From: Allotamlana fucoidanivorans
Lineage (GTDB): Bacteria; Bacteroidota; Bacteroidia; Flavobacteriales; Flavobacteriaceae
Assembly (NCBI RefSeq): GCF_006265225.1
Contig: NZ_VDCS01000017.1
Location: 1-57,337, forward strand
Direction: 5' to 3'
DNA: 57,337 bases
Position 1 is the stretch's first letter. Each line of letters begins with the position of its first letter. Shown in pieces: positions 25,921 to 35,198 of the stretch. The notes below the pieces were generated by a model, which worked only from the letters and a program-made list of their open reading frames with translations, was not told the DNA's origin and made no database searches. A program made the translations under genes and the position numbers.

Positions 25921-26844
25921 ATGAACGAGATTAAAATATTTTCTCCAGCTACTGTAGCAAATGTAGCATGTGGTTTTGACGTTCTAGGGTTTTGCTTAGA
26001 TAGTGTTGGTGACCACATGGTGATAAGAAAAGTTGAAAAGAAAGGCATTCATATTAGCCATATTGAAGGCTTTGATTTGCCTTATGAGACCGAATTAAAT
26101 GTGGCTGGCGTTTCGGCACTAGCCATGTACAATACTTTAGATCTTGATTTTGGTTTTGAAATTGAAATTTACAAGAAAATAAAACCTGGAAGCGGTATTG
26201 GCAGTAGTGCTGCGAGTGCTGTTGGCAGCGTATTTGGTATGAATGAACTACTTGGAAGACCCTTTAATAAAACCCAGCTTACAGCATTTGCTATACAAGG
26301 AGAAGCCTTAGCAAGCAAATGTGAACATGCAGACAACTTAGCCCCTGCTCTGTTTGGTGGCTTTACCTTAGTGAAAAGCATATCTCCTTTAAAAATTTTA
26401 GATTTACCAAGTCCAGACGGATTATATGCTACTATTATTCACCCGCAAATAGAAATAAAAACATCAGAGTCTAGAGCTATTTTACCCACCGAAGTGCCTT
26501 TAAACAAAGCCATTGAACAATGGGCTAATTTAGGGAGTTTAGTTCATGCGTTACATACTAATGACTTTGAACTCATCGGTGACGCTCTCAATGATGTGAT
26601 TATTGAACCTTATAGAAGTCAATTAATCCCAGAATTTAAATTGGTAAAAGAAGCAGCTTTACAAGCTGGAGCCTTAGGGGTTGGTATCTCTGGTTCTGGC
26701 CCATCTATATTTTCATTAAGCCAAGGGCTAGACACAGCCAATACTGTTAAAGAAGCCATCGCATCAGTTTATAAAAATACAGAGATAGTCTTTGAAATTC
26801 ATGTTTCAAAAATAAACACTCAAGGTGTTAAAATTTTAAAATAA
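25921..26844 (+). CDS. thrB: Homoserine kinase
   Basis: A 307-residue GHMP kinase that phosphorylates homoserine. It has the N-terminal FSPATVANVACGFDVLGF, the ATP loop PGSGIGSSAASAVG and the C-terminal GVGISGSGPSIFSL. The ATG at 25921 is chosen since it gives the normal family length; the frame opens 21 codons earlier with a Ser-rich, unrelated stretch. It lies 94 bases after thrA and 6 bases before thrC. Confidence 0.95.
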   Translation: MNEIKIFSPATVANVACGFDVLGFCLDSVGDHMVIRKVEKKGIHISHIEGFDLPYETELNVAGVSALAMYNTLDLDFGFEIEIYKKIKPGSGIGSSAASAVGSVFGMNELLGRPFNKTQLTAFAIQGEALASKCEHADNLAPALFGGFTLVKSISPLKILDLPSPDGLYATIIHPQIEIKTSESRAILPTEVPLNKAIEQWANLGSLVHALHTNDFELIGDALNDVIIEPYRSQLIPEFKLVKEAALQAGALGVGISGSGPSIFSLSQGLDTANTVKEAIASVYKNTEIVFEIHVSKINTQGVKILK

Positions 26845-26850
26845 TAAAAA

Positions 26851-28143
26851 ATGAATTATTATTCACTTAATCATAAAGCTCCAAACTCATCATTTAAAAA
26901 TGCCGTAATAAAAGGTTTAGCACCAGATAAAGGGCTCTACTTTCCTGAAAGTATTACCCCTTTACCCAAGTATTTTTTTGAGCAAATAGATGATTTATCA
27001 TACACAGAGATAGCTTTTGAAGCCATAAAACAGTTTGTTTCTCCTGAAATTCCAGAAGCTGTTTTAAAAACTATAGTTGAAGAAACATTGTCATTTGATT
27101 TTCCTGTGGTAAAACTCAATGACACTATTTCTACTTTAGAACTCTTTCACGGACCTACTATGGCCTTTAAAGATGTTGGAGCACGATTTATGGCTCGTTG
27201 TTTAGGGTATTTTAATAGCGATAATAGTGAAGAAGTAACGGTGTTAGTAGCAACATCAGGTGATACAGGTGGAGCTGTGGCTAATGGTTTTTTAGGGGTA
27301 AAAGGGGTAAATGTTGTTATACTATACCCCAGCGGAAAAGTAAGTGACATTCAAGAAAAGCAATTAACTACCTTAGGACAAAACATTAAAGCGCTTGAAG
27401 TTGATGGCACGTTTGATGACTGCCAGGCTATGGTAAAAACCGCCTTTCTTGATAAGTCTATAACCTCACAAATGCAGTTGACCTCTGCAAACTCTATAAA
27501 TGTGGCGCGTTGGTTGCCTCAATTATTCTACTTTATGTTTGCTTATAAACAACTGCATAACACGCATAAAGACATTGTATTTTCTGTGCCTAGTGGTAAC
27601 TTCGGCAATATTTGCGCTGGAATGATGGCGCAGCAGTTAGGTTTACCAATCAATAACTTTATTGCATCAAACAATGCAAATAATGTGGTAACACGATATT
27701 TAATTTCTCAACTGTATGAACCTAAACCTTCGGTACAAACTATAAGTAATGCTATGGATGTTGGTGCGCCCAGTAACTTTATAAGAATTCAAGAGATTTA
27801 CAAAAATCAGTTTAATACCCTGAAAGAAAATTTATCTTCTTACAGCTTTACTGATGAAGAAACCAAAGACGCTATGCTTGAGATTTATAATAATTATAAT
27901 TATGTTGCTGATCCACATGGTGCAGTAGGATATTTAGGGTGTAAATCGTATTTAAAAGAACACCCCAATGCGCATTGTGTATTTTTAGAAACAGCGCATC
28001 CTACTAAATTTTTAGATGTGGTTGAAGATGTTGTTAAAATTGACCAACCTTTACCCAAACAAATTCAAGAAGTCATGGGTAAAAAGAAAGAGTCTACGTC
28101 CATTTCTTCTTATGATGAATTAAAATCATTTTTATTACGATAA
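26851..28143 (+). CDS. thrC: Threonine synthase
   Basis: A 430-residue pyridoxal-phosphate enzyme that converts O-phosphohomoserine to threonine. The cofactor Lys lies in GPTMAFKDVGARF (Lys near 108), the phosphate-binding turn in VATSGDTGGAVANGF, and SVPSGNFGNICAG completes the site. The YSLNHKAPNSSF start is typical of the long bacterial type. Last gene of the operon, followed by a strong terminator. Confidence 0.95.
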   Translation: MNYYSLNHKAPNSSFKNAVIKGLAPDKGLYFPESITPLPKYFFEQIDDLSYTEIAFEAIKQFVSPEIPEAVLKTIVEETLSFDFPVVKLNDTISTLELFHGPTMAFKDVGARFMARCLGYFNSDNSEEVTVLVATSGDTGGAVANGFLGVKGVNVVILYPSGKVSDIQEKQLTTLGQNIKALEVDGTFDDCQAMVKTAFLDKSITSQMQLTSANSINVARWLPQLFYFMFAYKQLHNTHKDIVFSVPSGNFGNICAGMMAQQLGLPINNFIASNNANNVVTRYLISQLYEPKPSVQTISNAMDVGAPSNFIRIQEIYKNQFNTLKENLSSYSFTDEETKDAMLEIYNNYNYVADPHGAVGYLGCKSYLKEHPNAHCVFLETAHPTKFLDVVEDVVKIDQPLPKQIQEVMGKKKESTSISSYDELKSFLLR

Positions 28144-28157
28144 ATAGAAAGTTTTAC

Positions 28158-28197
28158 AAAAAAAGGCTTGCAACACATTTTGGCAGGCCTTTTTTTT
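28158..28197 (+). terminator. Terminator of the thr operon
   Basis: A 14-bp stem with one G-T pair, from AAAAAAAGGC to GCCTTTTTTT, with an 11-base loop, ends in T-rich sequence 15 bases after the thrC stop. Its symmetry may also serve the convergent gene at 28220. Confidence 0.85.
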
Positions 28198-28219
28198 GTA
28201 TCCAATGTTTTATTTATAC

Positions 28220-28972
28220 CTACAAGAAAAACCTTGCGAACAACCTATACGATTGTGTATGCACCCCTTTATTGGCCAAATGTCTGGTAAATGTGCCTAT
28301 TTGCAATTTATTAGGTATTATCATATAATTGAGTTCAACCTCCCCTCCTACCAGATCCTCAAAGTCATTTTGAAAATCATTAATAATAAACATTGGCGAA
28401 GCTAAAAGATAAATTCGGTCAGAAAAAGATACACTATTAAGTAACTGTAAACTTCCGCCATGTTTAATAACATTAACTTCTTGTGAAGCTCCAATTTGGT
28501 ATCTATACGATACAATTGGCCAAAGCGAATAAGAGTCACTAAGCATTAATCCCATTATAACACCTGGAGAAACACTCCATGAGCCTGAACCTAATCCCTT
28601 GTTTATGTCACCTGTTGGAATAAATATATCCATAGACACGCCTAAACCACCAAATAATTTATCATAGTCTGTATAAGGCACATAAAATGCTCGTAATCTT
28701 AAATCACTAACTCCAAAGTTATTATTATCAACACTATATAAAAACGGTACTTCAAGAGTAGCTTGAATACCCAATTCATTGGCATAACTATAATTAAATC
28801 TATAGCCAAATTCTTGTTTACCACTTCTATCAGTAAACTCTAAATTATTATTAACTCTATCATAAATATTAGTTGGCTTTGAAGGGTCTACTTGTTGGTT
28901 TTCCTCATTTTGAGCTATAGCCATTATACTGTATACAAACAATAAAGCAATAGTTAGTAAGTTTTTTGTCAT
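28220..28972 (-). CDS. Outer-membrane beta-barrel protein, MetA-pathway-like
   Basis: A 250-residue exported protein with a signal peptide ending AIAQ (about 20). The rest is alternating, aromatic-rich strands (for example FGYRFNYSYANELGIQATLEVPF and a C-terminal SYRLFARFFL) and fits the Phenol_MetA_deg family of small outer-membrane barrels. Such proteins are thought to be channels, but the named phenol role is not supported here; no catabolic genes are near. The terminal Phe-rich strand is typical for barrel assembly by BamA. Confidence 0.7.
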   Translation of the reverse strand: MTKNLLTIALLFVYSIMAIAQNEENQQVDPSKPTNIYDRVNNNLEFTDRSGKQEFGYRFNYSYANELGIQATLEVPFLYSVDNNNFGVSDLRLRAFYVPYTDYDKLFGGLGVSMDIFIPTGDINKGLGSGSWSVSPGVIMGLMLSDSYSLWPIVSYRYQIGASQEVNVIKHGGSLQLLNSVSFSDRIYLLASPMFIINDFQNDFEDLVGGEVELNYMIIPNKLQIGTFTRHLANKGVHTQSYRLFARFFL

Positions 28973-29371
28973 TGCAAATTCTATTAAGGTGTTACATGGA
29001 TATAAGGGCCAAATGGTAACAAAAACCCTATTTTTGTATTAACTTTTAAAATTTTATTAAAACCTAAGTACTTAATATAGCAGTTTGAAATGATAAAAGG
29101 AACAAAGAATATATACTAAGCATTTAGTTAAGACTTATGTGTGATTGCATTCGAAATAGAATACCAAGGGTAAAAATTTCAAAATTCATTGTCAAATAAA
29201 TCAAGCCTTCCTTTCTCCTAAGCAACACAATACCTTATTTTTTATTTGATTTTTTAAAGCTTTCTATAAAATAGTATATTCGGCTTGTTTTTTTGTATTT
29301 GTATGATTTTTGTCATGCGCTTTTAATAGCTTTACTATTAATTTTATCACAACTAATTAACTTTAGACTAA
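28973..29371. other. Divergent intergenic region, no gene seen
   Basis: About 400 AT-rich bases between two outer-membrane protein genes reading apart. It must hold both promoters, but I find no exact TAnnTTTG box with a spaced TTG. A near match TAACTTTA lies just 9 bases before the plus-strand ATG, too close to serve. Confidence 0.5.
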
Positions 29372-30517
29372 ATGTTATCAAAACAAACCTTGATTTATGT
29401 ATTATTGACGTGCATAATTTTTCCTTTACTCGTTAACAGTCAAGAATCTTCAACAAATAAATTAAAGTTTAATGCCGATTTTAGATTTAGAGTTGAAGAG
29501 GATTGGAATTCAAAAAAATCAGATGGTACTTTTAGAGACAACCGCACACGACTTAGATATAGATTGAGAGCTGGGTTTACTTATAAACTAAACCATTGGT
29601 CAGACTTTGGATCTCGTATAAGAACAGGATTACCAAATAAACAGCAAGACCCGCAAATTACTATTGGCGATGGGTTTGGAGAGTTTAATGTTATACCGTT
29701 GGGCTTTGAAAAACTATACTTTCAAGCAGAGCAAAAAGGTTATAAATTTTGGCTAGGCAAAAATACATTTCCATTTTACAAGCAACATGAGCTGTTTTGG
29801 AGTGATAACGTTTATCCCGAAGGTTTATTTTTTAAAAAGAAAGTGCATTTTGATTCCAACGTATTTGATAAATTAGACATAAATGCAGGACATTTTATAG
29901 TTAGAGCATCGGGAACATCATTAGATAAGGATAGATATTTTCAAGGTTTACAAGCATCAACTACGGTATTGAAACAAAAAATAGCCTTATTCTCCTCGTT
30001 GTATTATTTCAAAAACATGCCTAACATTCCTGATGGAAGCGAGACGTTTACATTTGATTATGCCATTTTCAACTTAGGCACCACTTTACGAATTTCACAA
30101 CCACACCAAATCTTTTTTGAAGTAGATTATTATCATAATTTTCAAGACTATAATCAAAACGAAAACATCGATTCGCTCTTTAAAAACCAAAAAAATGGCT
30201 TTATTACAGCAATAAGCTACGGTAGTTTAAAGCAAAAAAAAGATTGGAAGTTCAAAGCTACATACACCTATTTAGAGCGCTATGCCGCCGTTGACTTTTT
30301 GGCTCAAAATGATTGGGCAAGATGGGATTATTCTAGTTTTGATTCTCCCGACGGAAGACTAACAAACTTTAAAGGTATTGAGTTGGTCGCTAGCTATTTA
30401 TTGGCTAAAAACATGAAACTTACTTTAAAATACTATAAAGTAGAACAGCTTGTACCTTTTGGTTTAACTAAAGAAACCGGAGATAGAATTCGTTTGGACT
30501 TAGACGTTAAGATTTAA
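29372..30517 (+). CDS. Putative porin (large outer-membrane barrel)
   Basis: A 381-residue exported protein, signal peptide cut near VNSQ (about 22-24). The body is beta-strand-rich, with RFRVEEDWNSK, RTRLRYRLRAGFTYKL, FWLGKNTFPFYKQHELFW and a C-terminal RIRLDLDVKI. It resembles flavobacterial putative porins of the alginate-export/Porin_5 kind, with long strands separated by short loops. Substrate unknown. It is monocistronic, with more than 480 bases before the next gene. Confidence 0.75.
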   Translation: MLSKQTLIYVLLTCIIFPLLVNSQESSTNKLKFNADFRFRVEEDWNSKKSDGTFRDNRTRLRYRLRAGFTYKLNHWSDFGSRIRTGLPNKQQDPQITIGDGFGEFNVIPLGFEKLYFQAEQKGYKFWLGKNTFPFYKQHELFWSDNVYPEGLFFKKKVHFDSNVFDKLDINAGHFIVRASGTSLDKDRYFQGLQASTTVLKQKIALFSSLYYFKNMPNIPDGSETFTFDYAIFNLGTTLRISQPHQIFFEVDYYHNFQDYNQNENIDSLFKNQKNGFITAISYGSLKQKKDWKFKATYTYLERYAAVDFLAQNDWARWDYSSFDSPDGRLTNFKGIELVASYLLAKNMKLTLKYYKVEQLVPFGLTKETGDRIRLDLDVKI

Positions 30518-31006
30518 AGATCTTCAACATATCGCTCACCTGTTTTAATTATTAAAACAATCCCCCTATAAACTATTCAAAATTAAAATCTTAAGGTTAT
30601 TAAGTTACAGGTTACTATACAACTTTCTAAACACTTTGTCTAAAATAGAGCCCAATGGGCATGTGATACCAATATCTAAACTATTAAAAAATAATATCAA
30701 TTAATCTTTTTTTTAATTTATTACTTTTACTAAGTGTCATAAAAAAGTCAAAACCAAAAGAATCTCTTTATTCCAAATGGTTAAAATAAGGCATCTATAT
30801 CACTCCGACAACCAATCTACTATTACTATTTTCTAAAATTGAATTTATATAGAGAGGTGAACACTTGTAGTTTAGTCTTTTAATTGAAACTAAACGATTC
30901 TTTAATTTTATATAAACTCTAAATCCATGTTAATATAAAACGTACATGAATTAGAAACGCAGAAATTTATATACATTTGTTCAAGTCAAAATAAACAATA
31001 TAGTAG
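30518..31006. other. Long intergenic region with a possible structured element
   Basis: No gene is seen in 489 bases between the porin gene and gcvT. At 30844-30916 nested complementarity (TTTATATA with TATATAAA enclosing GTTTAGT with ACTAAAC and a small AGGTG/CACTT hairpin) could fold as a three-way junction. A -7 box TACATTTG (30972-30979) lies 27 bases before gcvT, with no clear -33 partner. Confidence 0.45.
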
Positions 31007-32089
31007 ATGAAAAACACAGCCTTAACAGTAACTCACAAAGCACTTGGAGCTAAAATGATACCTTTTGCAGGTTTTAATATGCCTGTACAATATGAAGGTG
31101 TAAACATAGAACATGAAACGGTAAGAAAGGCTGTAGGTGTTTTTGATGTGTCTCATATGGGAGAGTTTTTAATTGAAGGTGAACATGCTTTGGCATTAAT
31201 TCAAAAAGTATCAAGCAATGATGGGTCAAAATTAACCATTGGTAAAGCGCAATACAGCTGTTTGCCTAATGATGATGGCGGTATTGTGGATGATTTAATA
31301 ATATATAAGCTTAAGGAAGACCAATATTTATTAGTTGTTAATGCAAGTAATATTGAAAAAGATTGGAATTGGATACAATCAAAAAACGATGTTGGAGCTA
31401 CCATGCGAAATTTAAGTGATGATTATTCCTTATTAGCTATTCAAGGTCCAAAAGCTATTGAAGCTATGCAGTCTCTAACAAGTCATGATTTGTCTGCTAT
31501 TAAATTCTATAATTTTGTGGTTGGCGATTTTGCAGGTATTGAACATGTGATTATTTCGGCAACTGGCTATACTGGCAGTGGTGGATTTGAAATTTACTGT
31601 AAGAATTCCGAAGTACAACAGGTTTGGGACAAGGTATTTGAAGCTGGTGCAGATTTTGGTATTAAACCAGTAGGTCTAGCAGCAAGAGATACCTTACGAT
31701 TAGAAATGGGCTACTGCCTTTATGGTAATGATATTGATGATACTACCTCGCCTATTGAAGCAGGTTTGGGATGGATTACCAAATTCACTAAAACGTTTAC
31801 AAATTCTGAAGCCTTAAAGCTAGAAAAAGAAAATGGTCCTAAACGGAAACTCATAGCATTTGAATTAAACGAACGCGGTATACCACGTCAAGACTATGAG
31901 ATTGTTGATGATCATGGTGTTAAAATAGGTATTGTAACTTCTGGCACCATGTCGCCTTCATTAGGAAAAGGTATTGGTTTAGGTTATGTACAAACGGCGT
32001 TAGCTGGTTTAGGGGGTAAAATTTACATTCAGATACGTAAAAAAACAATCCCTGCAACCATCGTAAAACTACCCTTTTATAAAGGTTAA
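31007..32089 (+). CDS. gcvT: Glycine cleavage system aminomethyltransferase (T protein)
   Basis: The 360-residue T protein transfers the aminomethyl carbon of glycine to tetrahydrofolate, releasing ammonia. Seen are [24 protein letters not shown], the folate-binding Asp region and the C-terminal [16 protein letters not shown] typical for gcvT. The length is normal. The P, H and L partners are not in the window; the separation of gcvT from gcvP/gcvH is common in this phylum. It is followed by a sugar-nucleotide-type reductase gene 20 bases later. Confidence 0.95.
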   Translation: MKNTALTVTHKALGAKMIPFAGFNMPVQYEGVNIEHETVRKAVGVFDVSHMGEFLIEGEHALALIQKVSSNDGSKLTIGKAQYSCLPNDDGGIVDDLIIYKLKEDQYLLVVNASNIEKDWNWIQSKNDVGATMRNLSDDYSLLAIQGPKAIEAMQSLTSHDLSAIKFYNFVVGDFAGIEHVIISATGYTGSGGFEIYCKNSEVQQVWDKVFEAGADFGIKPVGLAARDTLRLEMGYCLYGNDIDDTTSPIEAGLGWITKFTKTFTNSEALKLEKENGPKRKLIAFELNERGIPRQDYEIVDDHGVKIGIVTSGTMSPSLGKGIGLGYVQTALAGLGGKIYIQIRKKTIPATIVKLPFYKG

Positions 32090-32109
32090 AAGAATGAGTT
32101 ATGCTATAA

Positions 32110-32955
32110 ATGAAGGGGAAGCGAGTAATAATAGGCAGCAAACACAGGGTTTTAATTTTAGGGGGCAGTGGCTTTTTAGGAAAAGCTATCTACAAAGAGC
32201 TTTGCCCTTATTTTAAAACGTTTGCTACATATAACATTAGCAATAAAGCATACGAAAAGAATAAACATTTTTTTCAATACAATTTAGAAGAAGATGATAT
32301 TTTTGAAATTCTAGATATCGTTAAACCAACCATTATTATTTCAGCATTACGTGGTAACTTTTCAAAACAAGTAATACTCCATCAGCATCTAGTAGAATAT
32401 GTTTTTCATGAACAGGTAAAACTCATATTTTTGTCGTCAGCCAATGTTTTTGATGCTTATAGCAAATATCCTAGCTATGAGCTTGATAAAACCTATAGCA
32501 ATAGTATTTATGGGCATTTTAAAATAAAGATTGAAAACATGTTACTCCGTTTACCTAAAAAAAAGGTAGCTATTTTAAGATTGCCAATGGTATTTGGGCC
32601 ACAATCTCCTAGAATTCAAGAAATTGAACAACTCATTAAAGCCCATGAACCTGTTGAAGTATTTCCTAACTTAATTATGAATGTTACGAGCGACAGCAAA
32701 CTTACCCAACAAATTCACTACATCATCAATAGAAATAAATATGGTGTTTTCCATCTAGGAAGTAAAGATTTAGTACATCATGATGATTTTATCAAAGAAT
32801 TGGTAACATATCATCAATTTTCAGAGCATGTTATCTATAAACATGTATACACGACAAACGAAGAACGCTATTTGGCTGTTTTGCCCAAGTACAATCTGCT
32901 TCCTAAACATTTACAACTAAAAAGTCATGACATACTAAGCGAAGTAAAAAAATGA
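32110..32955 (+). CDS. RmlD/NAD-dependent epimerase-like protein
   Basis: A 281-residue short-chain-dehydrogenase-fold protein. It has a Rossmann start VLILGGSGFLGKAIYKEL, the ILSSA-like motif FLSSANVFDA and a Tyr-x3-Lys catalytic pair in SIYGHFKIKIE. The pattern matches dTDP-4-dehydrorhamnose reductase-like, sugar-nucleotide binding proteins, but no rhamnose genes are near and the substrate is unknown. The small basic N-terminal extension (MKGKRVIIGSKHR) may mark a later true start at no obvious ATG. Confidence 0.75.
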   Translation: MKGKRVIIGSKHRVLILGGSGFLGKAIYKELCPYFKTFATYNISNKAYEKNKHFFQYNLEEDDIFEILDIVKPTIIISALRGNFSKQVILHQHLVEYVFHEQVKLIFLSSANVFDAYSKYPSYELDKTYSNSIYGHFKIKIENMLLRLPKKKVAILRLPMVFGPQSPRIQEIEQLIKAHEPVEVFPNLIMNVTSDSKLTQQIHYIINRNKYGVFHLGSKDLVHHDDFIKELVTYHQFSEHVIYKHVYTTNEERYLAVLPKYNLLPKHLQLKSHDILSEVKK

Positions 32956-33010
32956 GTTGATTTTCATTAATCAAATGATTACATTGTAACATAGATTAAA
33001 ACCTTTAACT

Positions 33011-33301
33011 ATGAGTAAACTTACAGAACAAGACATAGAAAAAAAATTGCTTCATCTTCCTGAGTGGGAATATTATGATGATGCTATTCATGCTGAATTT
33101 GAATTTGAAAATTTCAAAGATTGCTTTAGCGCTATGAGTCGTATCGCTTTTGAATGCGAAGCGCTTAATCACCACCCTAGCTGGTCCAATGAATACAACG
33201 TGTTAACAATCTCATTATCTACGCATGATGCTGGTGGCGTAACCAATAAAGACTTTCAGTTGGCAAAAGCCATTGAATATATTGTAGAACCTGAGGAATA
33301 A
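33011..33301 (+). CDS. 4a-hydroxytetrahydrobiopterin dehydratase
   Basis: A 96-residue pterin-4a-carbinolamine dehydratase (PhhB/DCoH). The conserved core is ECEALNHHPSW followed by YNVLTISLSTHDAGGVT, with the catalytic histidines in the HHP segment. It recycles the pterin cofactor after aromatic amino acid hydroxylation or acts on folate-like compounds. A phenylalanine hydroxylase gene is not in the window. The stop codon is directly followed by the yebC promoter. Confidence 0.93.
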   Translation: MSKLTEQDIEKKLLHLPEWEYYDDAIHAEFEFENFKDCFSAMSRIAFECEALNHHPSWSNEYNVLTISLSTHDAGGVTNKDFQLAKAIEYIVEPEE

Positions 33302-33332
33302 TTTGCAAATAACCCCAAGGTTTTTAACTTTG
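33302..33332 (+). promoter_or_regulatory. Near-perfect Bacteroidota promoter of yebC
   Basis: TTTG (33302-33305), a 19-base spacer and TAACTTTG (33325-33332) match both elements of the Bacteroidota primary promoter. Transcription should start near 33339, leaving a 60-base leader before the ATG at 33399. The clearest promoter in the window. Confidence 0.75.
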
Positions 33333-33398
33333 TGAGGCAAAATATAACACATAAACCATTCTCTTAAACCAAGGAGAAAATCAAATAAAACATATATT

Positions 33399-34118
33399 AT
33401 GGGAAGAGCTTTTGAGTTTAGAAAAGCAAGAAAGATGAAACGTTGGTCTGCCATGAGTAAAGCCTTTACTCGCATTGGGAAAGACATTGTTATGGCTGTA
33501 AAAGAAGGTGGTCCAGATCCTGACAGCAATTCCCGATTAAGAGCAGTCATACAAAATGCTAAGGCTGTAAACATGCCAAAAGATAATATTGAGCGCGCTA
33601 TAAAACGAGCGTCTGATAAAAATCAGGGCGACTATAAAGAAGTTATTTTTGAAGGGTATGCACCACATGGCATTGCTGTACTGGTAGAAACAGCCACTGA
33701 TAATAACACCAGAACCGTTGCCAATGTAAGAAGTTATTTTAACAAATGTAATGGGAGTTTAGGCACATCGGGTTCTGTTGTATTTATGTTTGATCACACC
33801 TGTAATTTTAGAATCAATGCTGAAGGATTAGATCCTGAAGAAATAGAATTAGAGTTTATTGACTTTGGTGCTGAAGAGGTTTTTGCTGATGAGGATGGTA
33901 TACTCATTTATGCACCTTTTGAGAGTTTTGGTGCCATTCAATCTGAATTAGAAAACAGAGGTATTGAAATATTATCTTCAGGTTTTGAGCGCATTCCTCA
34001 AGTCACAAAATCTATTTCCCCTGAACAGGCTGAAGATGTTGAAAAGTTGTTAGAAAAGCTAGAAGAAGACGATGATGTGCAAAATGTATATCACACCATG
34101 GAAGAAACGACTGAATAA
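33399..34118 (+). CDS. yebC: YebC/PmpR-family protein
   Basis: A 239-residue protein of the YebC family, cytosolic, with the N-terminal MGRAFEFRKARKMKRWSAMSKAFTRIGKDI and the acidic C-terminal domains. YebC has long been listed as a transcriptional regulator; newer work ties the family to ribosome function at proline stretches (family knowledge). The length is normal. It has its own promoter and terminator (34121-34145). Confidence 0.93.
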   Translation: MGRAFEFRKARKMKRWSAMSKAFTRIGKDIVMAVKEGGPDPDSNSRLRAVIQNAKAVNMPKDNIERAIKRASDKNQGDYKEVIFEGYAPHGIAVLVETATDNNTRTVANVRSYFNKCNGSLGTSGSVVFMFDHTCNFRINAEGLDPEEIELEFIDFGAEEVFADEDGILIYAPFESFGAIQSELENRGIEILSSGFERIPQVTKSISPEQAEDVEKLLEKLEEDDDVQNVYHTMEETTE

Positions 34119-34120
34119 TA

Positions 34121-34145
34121 AAAAGAGGGCTTCAAGCTCTCTTTT
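34121..34145 (+). terminator. Terminator of yebC
   Basis: AAAAGAGGGC pairs with GCTCTCTTTT (one G-T pair) around TTCAA, directly after the yebC stop. Confidence 0.8.
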
Positions 34146-34175
34146 AGTTTTTGTTTTAAATACTGTGCATCTATA

Positions 34176-35153
34176 ATGAATCATAAAACAATTCGTTGGG
34201 GTATTATTGGATGTGGCAACGTCACAGAACTAAAAAGTGGCCCTGCTTATCAACTTACTGAAGGTTTTAAATTGCATGCTGTTATGCGGCGTGATGCTGA
34301 GAAACTTCTGGATTATGCTAAAAGACATCAAATACCAACCACCTACACTAATGCTGATGATCTTATTAATAGTCCAGAAATAGATGCGGTTTATATCGCT
34401 ACACCTCCAGATTCACATAAACACTATGCTCTAAAAGTAGCTGAAGCTAATAAACCTTGTTGTATTGAAAAGCCATTGGCTCCTTGCTATTCTGATAGTT
34501 TAGATATTTATAATGCGTTTAAAAATAAAAACTTACCCCTATTTGTGGCTTACTACCGCCGCTCACTCCCTAGATTTTTAAAGGTGAAAGAATGGCTTGA
34601 TAAAAATTACATTGGTGCAGTAAGACATATTTCTGCGTATTTAAGCAAACCCGCCAGTGAGTTAGACCAATCAAAAGCTTACAATTGGCGAACCGATGCA
34701 AAGATTGCACCTGGTGGTTATTTTGATGATCTGGCGAGCCATGGAATTGATTTATTTGTATTTCTTTTAGGAACCATTGAAAAAGCTAAAGGTATCAGCT
34801 TAAATCAGCAAAACCTATACTCTGCAAAAGATGCCGTTAGTGCCACTTGGTTACACACATCTGGTATTTCAGGCAGTGGTGTTTGGAATTTTGGCTGTGA
34901 TGACCATCAAGACACTGTTACTATTTATGGAAATAGAGGTACCATTACATTTTCTGTTTTTCACGAAAACCCTATTGTTTTAAAAAGTACCGATGTAAAT
35001 GAAACCTTATTTATTGACAACCCTAAGCATATTCAAGAGTTTCATGTAAAAAACATGAAAGATTATTTATTTCACTTAAAAACATCGCACCCATCAACTG
35101 GAGCATCTGCCCTTCATACCAGCTGGGTCATGAACCAAATTTTAGAGCTTTAA
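34176..35153 (+). CDS. Gfo/Idh/MocA-family oxidoreductase
   Basis: A 325-residue NAD(P)-dependent dehydrogenase. The Rossmann start is WGIIGCGNVTE; the family motif CIEKPLAPCY carries the catalytic Glu-Lys-Pro; the C-terminal half has the alpha/beta substrate domain with GGYFDDLASHGIDLFVFL. Family members act on sugars, inositols or bile-pigment-type substrates. No pathway can be named. It starts 30 bases past the yebC terminator, and the next gene encodes a ThuA protein often found together with this family in sugar degradation. Confidence 0.9.
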   Translation: MNHKTIRWGIIGCGNVTELKSGPAYQLTEGFKLHAVMRRDAEKLLDYAKRHQIPTTYTNADDLINSPEIDAVYIATPPDSHKHYALKVAEANKPCCIEKPLAPCYSDSLDIYNAFKNKNLPLFVAYYRRSLPRFLKVKEWLDKNYIGAVRHISAYLSKPASELDQSKAYNWRTDAKIAPGGYFDDLASHGIDLFVFLLGTIEKAKGISLNQQNLYSAKDAVSATWLHTSGISGSGVWNFGCDDHQDTVTIYGNRGTITFSVFHENPIVLKSTDVNETLFIDNPKHIQEFHVKNMKDYLFHLKTSHPSTGASALHTSWVMNQILEL

Positions 35154-35198
35154 ATCTTATTTATTTTTTTATCTTTCGTTTTCAAATAAAAAACTCAT

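Noticed and set aside
30844-30916. tRNA gene of about 73 bases
   Set aside because: The outer stem and inner hairpins gave a tRNA-like size, but the T-arm GTTCGA motif, an anticodon arm and a CCA-proximal pattern are missing.
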